Below, in pieces: positions 34,503 to 42,821 of a stretch of 64,000 nucleotides of DNA; the first letter of the stretch is position 1; each line of letters begins with the position of its first letter. The position numbers and the translations under genes are program-made. Source of the stretch: Butyrivibrio sp. X503 (lineage in GTDB: Bacteria; Bacillota; Clostridia; Lachnospirales; Lachnospiraceae); the NCBI RefSeq assembly GCF_003625475.1, contig NZ_RAIQ01000001.1:186001-250000 (forward strand). The letters are read 5' to 3'. Below the pieces are notes generated by a model. The model was not told where the DNA came from, searched no databases, and saw only the letters and a program-made list of their open reading frames with translations.

Positions 34503-35360
34503 TTATGCTGCTTTTTCTTTTGCCTGAGCATCCTTATTGCTTTGCTCGGCAATTTTTTTAATGACTAATTTGGTGAGAAATACGGAAGCAATCGAGAGAA
34601 GTCCCAATATTATGAGTGAACGCATCATACTGGAGGAGTCTGCTCTTTCTTTCTCCGCAATTTCGCCCCATGTTGTGCCCATAGCTGAATATTTTGCCAC
34701 CATGATCACGGTAGTTATCGCACCGTATGCATTGACCAGCACATGCATGATGATCGACGTAAAAATACTTCCGCTTGCTCTGTTTGCGTAAGCGAATATA
34801 ATTCCCAAAACCCATGCGTAACAAAATTGGTTTAAGTTCATATGGAACGCTCCAAACAAAAATCCCGAAACAATGGAAGCTACAATAAAAGGACAAACCT
34901 TAGCAAGTCTGTTTTGAAAAAAGCCTCTCATTAGTGTCTCTTCACAGATAGGAGCGATCAGCGCAGCTTGTAAAATAAATATTACCGGTGAACTTCCAAC
35001 AAGCGAATCAGCCGTGCTCGCGATAATATTTGGAACAAAAAACTGCGACAATAAATCCATAAATAAAACTATCGGATAAGAAACAACAGTCAAGAGAACC
35101 GTAAGAAGTACTGTCTTCCAACTGATAGGCTTAAATCCAAATGACTGTAAAAAACTTCCTTCTTTTCTGTTAAATGCAATAACGATAGCAAGCGCAGGTA
35201 TAAGGAAAGCCAGATAAGTTACAATCCCCGGAAATATAATCCCGGTAAACGCCGCCACAACTCCAAGCACTAATGAACCACTAATTCCTGCAACAAGAAC
35301 CAATATAAATATAGCCAATATGGCAAAAAACTCTTTTTTATTAAAAGCCTTGTTTTCCAC
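34503..35360 (-). CDS. CPBP family membrane metalloprotease (copy 2)
   Basis: 285 residues when begun at GTG 35358-35360, which has a full AAGGAG 6 nt upstream; an ATG nine codons earlier has no ribosome site. About eight TM helices. CPBP/CAAX-protease motifs are present: CEETLMRGFFQNR (Glu-Glu-x3-Arg), FGAFHMNLNQFCYAW (Phe-x3-His) and a later His in IIMHVLVN. Such intramembrane proteases act in prenyl-protein processing in eukaryotes and often in bacteriocin immunity or peptide maturation in bacteria. It is a clear paralogue of the upstream gene (22-48 bp gap depending on start). Substrate unknown. Confidence 0.88.
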   Translation of the reverse strand: MENKAFNKKEFFAILAIFILVLVAGISGSLVLGVVAAFTGIIFPGIVTYLAFLIPALAIVIAFNRKEGSFLQSFGFKPISWKTVLLTVLLTVVSYPIVLFMDLLSQFFVPNIIASTADSLVGSSPVIFILQAALIAPICEETLMRGFFQNRLAKVCPFIVASIVSGFLFGAFHMNLNQFCYAWVLGIIFAYANRASGSIFTSIIMHVLVNAYGAITTVIMVAKYSAMGTTWGEIAEKERADSSSMMRSLIILGLLSIASVFLTKLVIKKIAEQSNKDAQAKEKAA

Positions 35361-35408
35361 AACTCTCTCCTTCTTCAAGTCTGACATGATAGTATTTTTT
35401 ATAAAGCG

Positions 35409-36257
35409 TTAGGCCTTAGCCTGTATCTCATTTCCTTCCTTCTTGGCGATTGCCCTTATAACAAGTCTTGTAAGGAAGAAAGAGCCGACAGCAAGTAAAC
35501 CTGTCACAATAAGACTGACGATCATTGTAGAAGGATCTGTTCTGTACGCCTCTGCACCTTCAGCCACTGACATTCCGGCTCCTTCTACAACTTTGGCTGA
35601 TATGAACATTACCACACAACCGACAGCGTTAAATATCAAATGCATGATAGTCGATGTGATCATACTTCCGCTTGCCCTGTTTACATACGCAAATATAATC
35701 CCCAAAACCCATGCGTAGCAAAACTGATTTAAGTTCATATGAAGCACACCGAACAAGAATCCCGTAAGAACTGCGGATACTCCGAAAGGAAGGAGCTTAG
35801 AAAACCTATTCTGGAAAAAGCCTCTCATCAATAACTCTTCACATATAGGTGCAAGAACCACCATCGAAACGAAAAGCGGAAGCAATGATCCTTCCATCAA
35901 TGAGTCAGCTGCTTGTGCAAATATATTGGGCACAAATACCTGTGAAAGTACATTTGCAAACCATCCCATAGGCATTGACACAAATGTAAGAAGAATCGTG
36001 AGGAAAACAGTACCCACCTTGATTTTCTTTATTCCGTACGACTCAATAAATTTATCCCCCTTAGCAAAGGAATAAATAAGTACAATGGCTATCATCAACC
36101 CATAAAGGACAATTGAAAACGGAACTAACGGAAGCTCCATCTCTCTTGATTCAAACCATGGTCTGACAACATGCGACATCCCGACCATCACCAGCATAAT
36201 TGCTACAAACACCAGTAACAACCTAATAATTTCTGCCTTGTCTTTAGTCTTGTTCAT
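35409..36257 (-). CDS. CPBP family membrane metalloprotease (copy 1)
   Basis: 282 residues, about eight TMs. Motifs CEELLMRGFFQNRFSKLLPF, FGVLHMNLNQFCYAWVLGII and STIMHLIFNAVG carry the Glu-Glu, Arg and His residues expected for an active enzyme. Long blocks are identical with the downstream copy, so this is a tandem duplication. 34 bp after the second membrane component of the ABC transporter, with GGAG upstream, so it is probably part of the GntR-controlled operon. Confidence 0.9.
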   Translation of the reverse strand: MNKTKDKAEIIRLLLVFVAIMLVMVGMSHVVRPWFESREMELPLVPFSIVLYGLMIAIVLIYSFAKGDKFIESYGIKKIKVGTVFLTILLTFVSMPMGWFANVLSQVFVPNIFAQAADSLMEGSLLPLFVSMVVLAPICEELLMRGFFQNRFSKLLPFGVSAVLTGFLFGVLHMNLNQFCYAWVLGIIFAYVNRASGSMITSTIMHLIFNAVGCVVMFISAKVVEGAGMSVAEGAEAYRTDPSTMIVSLIVTGLLAVGSFFLTRLVIRAIAKKEGNEIQAKA

Positions 36258-36291
36258 TCTTTTTTCCCATCTCCTCTTTCTTTTATAGTAG

Positions 36292-36960
36292 TTATACCGA
36301 ATAGTTAACAGGTATCCTCCTAAAGGTCAACCAATTAACCATCATTCCTACTATATCAAAAAACAGGATCACGCACCACACATAAAACTGATTTGGTCCT
36401 GAATTTACTACAGAGGATGTGATACCACTCGAAATCATTCCTAATTGAGGAATGATTTCCACCAGCCTTGAAACCCCCATTATCGCAGAAATAAGAACGA
36501 AGTAATAAATCCAATATGCAATCTTTCCGTAGCGTATAACATTGTTTCCGGCAAGTCCCTCAATCCACATGAATATGCCAAAACAAAGCGCAATAAGTTT
36601 AAGTATCATCCCCACTCTATCATTGACAAAAATAAATGCAGGTAATGCAAAAACGATTATTTCAAGAAGCTCAACTATGCGGCTTATGACAAACAGCTCT
36701 CGTCTTGTGATTCCAAAACTAAGCGCTCTCGTTACTTCTTCAGTCATAAGCATTACTTTAGCAAACATGTTGAGACTCACATACATTAACGCCATTATCG
36801 CGCACATGGTTCTACCAAAAAGAAAGGGCTCTATCTTCGAGTCTTCTTTCATAATAAGTGTGATAAAAAGTGTAAGCACAACTCCAAACAAAACTACTAT
36901 TAAGTTGATTTTCTCATCAGCCTTTTTTATACTGATAGCTTTTTTGATATATATGTCCAT
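36292..36960 (-). CDS. ABC-2-like membrane protein (second)
   Basis: 222 residues from ATG 36958-36960, with GGGAGA just before it; two earlier ATGs overlap the previous stop. About six TM helices. No conserved motif I can name, but the size, topology and position after a YtrB-like ATPase match the membrane halves of Ytr/Bcr-type transporters. The region TRALSFGITRRELFVISRI resembles the coupling segment of such permeases. Confidence 0.72.
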   Translation of the reverse strand: MDIYIKKAISIKKADEKINLIVVLFGVVLTLFITLIMKEDSKIEPFLFGRTMCAIMALMYVSLNMFAKVMLMTEEVTRALSFGITRRELFVISRIVELLEIIVFALPAFIFVNDRVGMILKLIALCFGIFMWIEGLAGNNVIRYGKIAYWIYYFVLISAIMGVSRLVEIIPQLGMISSGITSSVVNSGPNQFYVWCVILFFDIVGMMVNWLTFRRIPVNYSV

Positions 36961-36974
36961 ATTCTCTCCCATCA

Positions 36975-37616
36975 TCAGACGACCATGACTTTTCTATTCA
37001 GTCTGTAAATAACATATTCCATGAACACAAACAAAAGTACAGCCGCTATAGAAATTACATTCTCTTTATTCTCACCTAAGCCAAAAAGATGAATCCCATT
37101 AGCAACCTCACACATTATCAATCCAAAGGTAGCAGAGCAAACAACAGAAATAACAATGAAAGTTGTACGTCCATATTTTTTTATAATATGTCCAACTATG
37201 ATTCCTACTGCCCCCATTAATAATGCAAATACACCGCATATCAAAATCCTTTTTATATGTTCAGACTTATGTACAGCAAGCGCCATCGTGCTGTATAAAA
37301 GCATATTGCATATAATGAAAGTAATCTGTTTGATGAAATCACCGAAGAATATATCTTTTCTCCTTGCTCCCATTGACAGTACCATGTTGTCATACCATCC
37401 CGGCGAATACATTGAATACATCATATTCATCATGATCATAAATACTCCGCCAAATGAAAGAATCCTGTATAAAACCTTATCTGTAATATCAACTTCTCCC
37501 AAATATATATTTGTCCATACCGCTCCGAAAATTACTATTCCCAATAGCATAACCAAAAACAATTTAATCCCCTGCACAAAATAATATTTGGCAGTTCTCT
37601 TGGAAAGTTCGCTCAT
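36975..37616 (-). CDS. ABC-2-like membrane protein (first)
   Basis: 213 residues from ATG 37614-37616, one base after the ATPase stop. Six TM helices, with the cytoplasmic segment NMVLSMGARRKDIFFGDFIKQ between TM2 and TM3; the G-A-R-R-K-D pattern parallels GITRREL in the next gene, which suggests a common origin. Membrane half of the GntR-controlled transporter; substrate unknown. Alternative: two separate small membrane proteins. Confidence 0.72.
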   Translation of the reverse strand: MSELSKRTAKYYFVQGIKLFLVMLLGIVIFGAVWTNIYLGEVDITDKVLYRILSFGGVFMIMMNMMYSMYSPGWYDNMVLSMGARRKDIFFGDFIKQITFIICNMLLYSTMALAVHKSEHIKRILICGVFALLMGAVGIIVGHIIKKYGRTTFIVISVVCSATFGLIMCEVANGIHLFGLGENKENVISIAAVLLFVFMEYVIYRLNRKVMVV

Positions 37617-37617
37617 A

Positions 37618-38499
37618 TTAAACGGCCTCCCTTCCTTCATTTACGCACATTGCATAGAAAAGATTCTGAAGTGATACGGGCTCAACCTGAACATCTTCAC
37701 CGAAATTCTCTACAGGTTTATCCGCAAGAACAGTTACAACCTTGTTTCTTCCAAGGCTCTCGGGATGATAGATCTTAAATCCTTCAGTCGCCTTATCAAC
37801 TGCGTCTGTATCACCGCTTACGCGATATGCTTTCGCAAGAAATTCTTCCGTATTCTCCTGAAACTTGATCTCGCCGTTGTCGATGATGATCACTCTCTCA
37901 AACAATGATGCGGCTTCCTCAATGATGTGAGTACTGATAATAAAAGTTCTTCCGGTTTCACTGTACTCTTCGATAATAAGCTTATAGAACTGTTCTCTCG
38001 CAACAACATCAAGTCCCGCAACAGGTTCATCAAGGATAGTAATGTCAGCTTTACTTGCAAGTGCCACGATAATAGTCACTGCTGAAAGCATACCTTTTGA
38101 AAGCTTACTGATCCTCTTTTTGATATCAATATTAAAGAGCTTTATCAGTTCTTTTGCATAAGCTTCATCCCAATTTCTGTAAAAAGCCTTTGCCGTAGCC
38201 AGATACTCTTTTACTTTAAGAGTATTGGGACCAAACATCGTAACAGGTGAAATCTCTCTCGAATAGCAGATATGTGAAAGAGATTCTTCATTCTCCCAAA
38301 CAGGCTTGCCGTCTAATGTAATCTCGCCTTCCGTCGCAGGATTCTGCGCAGTCAGAATGGACAAAAGAGTGGTCTTTCCCGCTCCGTTTCTTCCGATAAG
38401 GCCATAGATCTTACCTGTCTCTATTTCAACACTTACATTCTTAAGTACTGTTTCTTTTCCGTATTTTTTTACTATATTTTTTCCGGCTAATATGCTCAT
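37618..38499 (-). CDS. YtrB-like ABC transporter ATPase
   Basis: 293 residues. Walker A GRNGAGKTT, Walker B ITILDEPVAGLD and switch His STHIIEEA are intact; the signature is the relaxed LSKGM form seen in YtrB/BcrA-type ATPases. The C-terminal 70 residues form an extra domain. It follows the GntR regulator by 20 bp and drives the two membrane proteins downstream. Related systems in Bacillus are induced by cell-wall-active antibiotics; that link is by homology only. Confidence 0.92.
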   Translation of the reverse strand: MSILAGKNIVKKYGKETVLKNVSVEIETGKIYGLIGRNGAGKTTLLSILTAQNPATEGEITLDGKPVWENEESLSHICYSREISPVTMFGPNTLKVKEYLATAKAFYRNWDEAYAKELIKLFNIDIKKRISKLSKGMLSAVTIIVALASKADITILDEPVAGLDVVAREQFYKLIIEEYSETGRTFIISTHIIEEAASLFERVIIIDNGEIKFQENTEEFLAKAYRVSGDTDAVDKATEGFKIYHPESLGRNKVVTVLADKPVENFGEDVQVEPVSLQNLFYAMCVNEGREAV

Positions 38500-38519
38500 A
38501 TTCTTCTCCTTCTTGAAGC

Positions 38520-38888
38520 TTATGCTTCCTTACTGTCATCTATCATCTTCTTAAGTTCCTGCTTATCTATTCCGATAAGCTTGGCCTCAGTGATTATCTT
38601 CTTAACGAACGTATCATAGAAGTTCTTCTTCCTCTCTTCTATGATCCTTGACTTTGCTCCTGTTTGAACGAACATGCCTATACCTCTTTTCTTATAAAGC
38701 ACCTCTTTATCCACCAGAATATTGATACCCTTGGCCGCAGTTGCCGGATTGATCTTATAGAACTTGGAAAGCTCTGTCGTACTCGGAACCTGCTCTTCTT
38801 CATTCAGTATGCCGCGCAGTATCTCATCTTCGATCATCTCGCCGATCTGGAGATATATTGACTTATCTTCGCCTAAATTATCCAGCAC
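38520..38888 (-). CDS. GntR family regulator, YtrA type
   Basis: 122 residues, short as in the YtrA subfamily: an N-terminal winged helix (DKSIYLQIGEMIEDEILRGI, VPSTTELSKFYKINPATAAK, LYKKRGIGMFV) and only about 45 residues of helical dimerisation tail, with no ligand domain. GTG start 8 nt after GGAGG. Probably represses its own operon through the perfect inverted repeat at 38912-38937. Confidence 0.93.
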   Translation of the reverse strand: MLDNLGEDKSIYLQIGEMIEDEILRGILNEEEQVPSTTELSKFYKINPATAAKGINILVDKEVLYKKRGIGMFVQTGAKSRIIEERKKNFYDTFVKKIITEAKLIGIDKQELKKMIDDSKEA

Positions 38889-38911
38889 ACCGGTTACCTC
38901 CTTTAGTTTGT

Positions 38912-38937
38912 TGGTTAATTACTTGTGTAATTAACCA
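38912..38937. promoter_or_regulatory. Operator of the GntR/ABC/CPBP operon
   Basis: Perfect 11-bp inverted repeat, TGGTTAATTAC and GTAATTAACCA, with a 4-bp centre. It overlaps the -10 (38934-38939) and the likely transcription start, a good place for the GntR repressor. Confidence 0.75.
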
Positions 38938-38962
38938 TATAACATATCGATCTTCTTGTCAA
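38934..38962 (-). promoter_or_regulatory. Promoter of the GntR/ABC/CPBP operon
   Basis: Minus strand perfect TTGACA (38962-38957), 17-bp spacer, TATGGT (38939-38934). Confidence 0.65.
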
Positions 38963-38985
38963 TATGTATTCTTTAAGCCAATTAC

Positions 38986-39020
38986 GAAAACCGGCGAGAC
39001 TGCCCGTCCCGCCGGTTTTC
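38986..39020. terminator. Terminator after the CdiI-like gene
   Basis: GAAAACCGGC (38986-38995) pairs perfectly with GCCGGTTTTC (39011-39020), loop 15 nt, T-rich tails on both strands. 9 bp past the stop of the CdiI-like gene. Confidence 0.7.
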
Positions 39021-39029
39021 TTTGTCGCA

Positions 39030-39275
39030 TTAGTATAATTCATTATTCAGTCCAAATTCTGCTCCCTCGTAATATTCGGTGTTAGTCTTATCATAATCAT
39101 CTAAATCATCCCAAAAAGTGCATGCCCCATAGTTTTCTCCAAACCCTGTTTTATTGCATAATCCATAAATGACTTTTTCAAAGCTTTCATCATTCACCAT
39201 ATTAAATAACGCTTTTACAGGATAATGATTAGTTGCTAATAATTCGCTTTCTTCAATTCTAAATTCACTGCTCAT
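39030..39275 (-). CDS. Small protein resembling CdiI-type immunity proteins
   Basis: 81 residues, acidic, GAGGTG before the ATG. The pattern FNMVNDESFEKVIYGL, then GFGENYGACTFWDDL and YYEGAEFG resembles ribonuclease-toxin immunity proteins of the CdiI type, in which a GFG...C.F...DL...F.G..F core recurs. Those I recall are longer, so this copy may lack a C-terminal helix. There is no toxin gene next to it: upstream is the secreted glycine-rich repeat protein, downstream a terminator. Likely an orphan immunity gene. The family call is tentative. Confidence 0.5.
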   Translation of the reverse strand: MSSEFRIEESELLATNHYPVKALFNMVNDESFEKVIYGLCNKTGFGENYGACTFWDDLDDYDKTNTEYYEGAEFGLNNELY

Positions 39276-39357
39276 ATCTATTCACCTCGCATACAGGCAA
39301 TTATCCTCTTAGCTACGTGTCCACTTTATTGTATCATTTTCAATTTTTTGATTCATT

Positions 39358-41070
39358 TTATTTCTCTCCACCGCCGTAATACTTAATAAGATTCAGGAAT
39401 CCGCAATATCCTTCCTCATTGCACAGATCCAAAGGTCTTATATCGGCCTTTCCCGGTATCACTGTGCTATATCTACGGCCTTTATAGGCAAAAGAGATCG
39501 TGACAGGCACTCCGAGATCGGATATCTTCTCGATGAGCGCGTATGTCTTCTTGTTAAAGCAAACCCAGTTGCCTGTCTCAAGGGTTATTCCCTTAGAAAC
39601 AAGAGCGTTAAGCCCCTCTGTATCTCCCGCTGCCATCATAGCTTCTATCTTCTTTATGTACACTTCAAGAGTATTGTTTGTAGCTGTCAGAAATGCGGCA
39701 AATTCCTCACTTGAAGTCGGGATGCTATCAACTTCTGAATTGTCCACATATGATCCACCGGAAGAACTGTGGGTAGTTGAAATCACTTCCGTGATCTCTT
39801 CTTCGTCCTGCTGCGTATCAGCCTCATCAACATTAGGCGTTACGATAGATGCATTTCTATAGTTTATGGTATTTCCTTCATCCACAGGCGGTTCATTAGG
39901 TGTATTACCCTCTCCCGATGTGGTCTCTTCTGAAGGAAATGCAGTTATCGGCACAGCATTAATAGGTCGCACAGATCCATTTTTTATTTGGTTGGCTGTT
40001 GTTCCTGCGGGGTAGTATAGTATATATCCATCAGAAGAAAGGAGGGAAACATCAGGACTTACTTCTTCACCGGATGATGTTACAAAAGTATCATAGTCAT
40101 ACTGTACGCCATCACCTATTGCAGCACCGGAGTACTGATCATATATTCCACCGGAGACCATGACATGTGCATTATTACTTACTGTAATTCCTGTTCCGGA
40201 TCCAAAATCTCCACCGCCTATTCCGGCTCCTTTAGATCCACCGGTTGCCGTTACTGTTCCTCCTTCTATAGTGATATCTGTTCCGGATCCATTGGCTCCA
40301 CCACCTATTCCGGCTCCTCTAAATCCACCGGTTGCCGTTACTGTTCCTCCTTCTTTTATAGTGATATCTGTTCCGGATCCATGGACTCCACCACCTATTC
40401 CGGCTCCCAACTCTCCACCGGTTGCCGTTACTGTTCCGCCTTCTTTTATAGTGATATCTGTTCCGGATCCTCCAATTCCACTGCCTATTCCGGCTCCATA
40501 TTCTCCACCGGTTGCCGTTACTGTTCCTCCTTCTATAGTGATATCTGTTCCGTTTCTATAACGTCCACCGCCTATTCCGGCTCCTCTAGATCCACCGGTT
40601 GCATCCAAACTACCAGTAGCATTATTATCAGTAATAATCAAATCCCCTTCGTTTTCCTTCTGAAGACCGGCACAATTATCTCCGCTTTTAACTACATTAA
40701 CTCCGTCCAGATTGATCTTTACATTACCTTCTCCGGTCGTGCGTATTGCTGGTGTAAAATTATTAGCCGAATCGTTTATATTCAGATTCTGTATTGTCAC
40801 TTCAGCTTCCTGTCCGGATGAAGCTTCTATCGTTAGTGTGACGCCGCTTACTTCCTGGTTATTGCTGGTTATAACCGGATCACTATCTTCTTTATCCTGC
40901 ACCGCAGAATTACCTTCCTGGGTTACTGTCTGGGCAGTCTCATCCCTACTTACCGTTATGCTTCCTTCAGATATATCATAACTGTCAGCATAAGCATATA
41001 TTGGCATATAACTTGCCATTAGCACTGATAGTGTCGTCCCACCTATTATTCTTACAATTCCTGTTCTCAT
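39358..41070 (-). CDS. Secreted glycine-rich repeat protein (intact copy)
   Basis: 570 residues from ATG 41068-41070 (AAAGGG upstream); the frame's 21-codon extension lies in a leader shared with the other copy. Signal peptide ends near AYA-DS (residue 28). Residues about 50-150 are beta-rich (VTLTIEASSGQEAEVTIQNL, VKINLDGVNVVKSGDNCAG). About 155-305 holds five repeats of 29-30 residues with GAGIGGG and SGTDITIEGGTVTATGG, a likely right-handed beta-helix as in Cthe_2159-like surface proteins. A Pro/Glu/Thr linker and a C-terminal domain of about 110 residues with six or so conserved aromatic/Cys positions follow (WVCFNKKTYALIEKISDLGV). No sortase signal. Possibly carbohydrate-binding; inferred only. 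Confidence 0.75.
   Translation of the reverse strand: MRTGIVRIIGGTTLSVLMASYMPIYAYADSYDISEGSITVSRDETAQTVTQEGNSAVQDKEDSDPVITSNNQEVSGVTLTIEASSGQEAEVTIQNLNINDSANNFTPAIRTTGEGNVKINLDGVNVVKSGDNCAGLQKENEGDLIITDNNATGSLDATGGSRGAGIGGGRYRNGTDITIEGGTVTATGGEYGAGIGSGIGGSGTDITIKEGGTVTATGGELGAGIGGGVHGSGTDITIKEGGTVTATGGFRGAGIGGGANGSGTDITIEGGTVTATGGSKGAGIGGGDFGSGTGITVSNNAHVMVSGGIYDQYSGAAIGDGVQYDYDTFVTSSGEEVSPDVSLLSSDGYILYYPAGTTANQIKNGSVRPINAVPITAFPSEETTSGEGNTPNEPPVDEGNTINYRNASIVTPNVDEADTQQDEEEITEVISTTHSSSGGSYVDNSEVDSIPTSSEEFAAFLTATNNTLEVYIKKIEAMMAAGDTEGLNALVSKGITLETGNWVCFNKKTYALIEKISDLGVPVTISFAYKGRRYSTVIPGKADIRPLDLCNEEGYCGFLNLIKYYGGGEK
40150..40610 (-). repeat. Coding tandem repeats (GAGIGGG units), intact copy
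   Basis: Five in-frame units of about 87-90 bp; each contains GGAGCCGGAATAGG and GTTCCTCCTTCTAT-type blocks (plus-strand sense of the latter). Nearly identical DNA makes the region prone to slippage. Confidence 0.85.
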
Positions 41071-41113
41071 ACTTTTTCCCTTTCGCTTTAGATGGCTGAT
41101 CAAATGAATGTTT

Positions 41114-42666
41114 TTACTTCTCTCCACCGCCATAATACTTAATAAGATTCAGGAATCCGCAATATCCTTCCTCATTGCACAGATCCAAAGGTCTTATATC
41201 GGCCTTTCCCGGTATCACTGTGCTATATCTACGGCCTTTATAGGCAAAAGAGATCGTGACAGGCACTCCGAGATCGGATATCTTCTCGATGAGCGCATAT
41301 GTCTTCTTGTTAAAGCAGACCCAGTTACCTGTCTCAAGGGTTATTCCTTTAGAAACAAGAGCGTTAAGCCCCTCTGTATCTCCCGCTGCCATCAATGATT
41401 CTATATTCTTGATATATGCCTCAAGCTTAGCGTTGGTAGCTGCCAGGAACGTAGCAAACTCCTCGCTTGAAGTAGGGATGTCCTTCACTTCAGTGTTGTC
41501 TTCATATATTTCACCGGATGAACTATGAACAAGATTCGTAATACCGCCTTCAACTGCAGTAGGCACTTCGAAAGGATTCACAGAACTCTCTTGAGGTATT
41601 ACGGGGTTACCGGCTATTGGAGGTTCAACCGGTGTACTTCCGCCACCTCCGGCTATTGGAGGTTCAACCGGTGTACTTCCGCCACCTCCGGCTATTGGAT
41701 CCTCCGGAGAAGTGTCAGTTTTCTGCACCGTCTTAGTAGGTTGTACAGTTCCGTTTTTAATTTGGTTGGCTGTTGTTCCTGCAGGGTAGTATAGTATATA
41801 TCCATCAGAAGAAAGGAGGGAAACATCAGGACTTACTTCTTCACCGGATGATACTTCATAAGTATCATCGTCATACTGTACGCCATCACCTATTGCAGCA
41901 CCGGAGTACTGATCATATATTCCACCGGAGACCATAAGATGTGCATCATTACTTATAGTTATTTCTGATCCGGCTCTACCATATCCACCACCAATTCCGG
42001 CTCCCAAATCTCCACCGGTTGCCGTTACTGTTCCTCCTTCTTTTACAGTGATACCTGTTCCGGATCCAAATATCCACCACCTATTCCGGCTCCATAATCT
42101 CCACCGGTTGCCGTTACTGTTCCTCCTTCTATAGTGATATCTGTTCCGGTTCCATATCGTCCACCGCCTATTCCGGCTCCTCTAAATCCACCGGTTGCTT
42201 CCAAACTACCAGTAGCATTATTATCAGTAATAATCAAATTCCCTTCGTTTTCCTTCTGAAGACCGGCACAATTATCTCCGCTTTTAACCACATTAACTCC
42301 GTCCAGATTGATCTTTACATCACCTTCTCCGGTCGTAAGTATTGCTGGAGTATCACCATCTGATGAATCATTTATGTTAAGATTCTGTATTGTCACTTCA
42401 GCTTCCTGCCCGGCTGAAGCTTCTATCGTTAGTGTGACGCCGTTTACTTCCTGAGCATTGCTGGTTATAACCGGATCACTATCTTCTTTATCCTGCACCG
42501 CAGAATTACCTTCCTGGGTTACTGTCTGGGCAGTCTCATCCCTACTTACCGTGATGCTTCCTTCAGATATATCATAACTGTCAGCATAAGCATACAATGG
42601 CATATAACTTGCCATTAGCACTGAAAGCGTTGCCCCACCTATTATTCTTACAATTCCTGTTCTCAT
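41114..42666 (-). pseudogene. Frameshifted copy of the secreted glycine-rich repeat protein
   Basis: Starts at ATG 42664-42666 with the same ribosome site and leader as the intact copy. The first 200 or so residues are almost identical with it (signal peptide, VTLTIEASAGQEAEVTIQNL, GAGIGGG repeats). The frame then runs into a stop at 42043 (end YLDPEQVSL), and the rest continues in another frame to 41114, with the same C-terminal domain (WVCFNKKTYALIEKISDLGV). Around 42065-42070 the minus strand reads GGTGGATATTTGGATCC where the sister unit has GGTGGAGATTTTGGATCC, i.e. one base short. Three repeat units instead of five. A sequencing error or slippage cannot be excluded. Confidence 0.8.
41612..41699 (-). 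repeat. 39-bp tandem repeat in the linker of the frameshifted copy
   Basis: A 39-bp unit (41612-41650 and 41651-41689) occurs twice in a row, then 10 bp of a third. It codes for AGGGGSTPVEPPI twice, a Gly/Pro linker. Absent from the intact copy. Confidence 0.9.
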
Positions 42667-42765
42667 ACTTTTTCCCTTTCGCTTTAGATGGCTGATCAAA
42701 ATTTCCTGTACATTAATACAGACACACAAAAAGGGAAAATTCCTAAGTAGAATCTCTTTTTTTAA

Positions 42766-42798
42766 TAAAAAAGAAGTCGGACCCGAAAGCCCGACTTC
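42766..42798 (-). terminator. Terminator of the polysaccharide locus
   Basis: Minus strand GAAGTCGG pairs with CCGACTTC around a 10-nt loop and is followed by six T. 24 bp past the flippase stop, so it ends the long operon. Confidence 0.88.
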
Positions 42799-42821
42799 AA
42801 AATGCTCAATTTGAATATGAT

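Noticed and set aside
40150..40610. Regular ~88-bp repeats as a CRISPR array
   Set aside because: The repeats are in-frame coding units, adjacent without unique spacers, and no cas genes are near.
40160..40821. Plus-strand frames rich in Pro or in YSGS repeats
   Set aside because: They are the antisense reading of the glycine-rich repeats of the secreted protein and have no ribosome site.
42679..42705. Shared leader of the two repeat proteins as a riboswitch
   Set aside because: The conserved stretch TGATCAGCCATCTAAAGCG is short and does not fit a class I know; shared because the duplication includes it.
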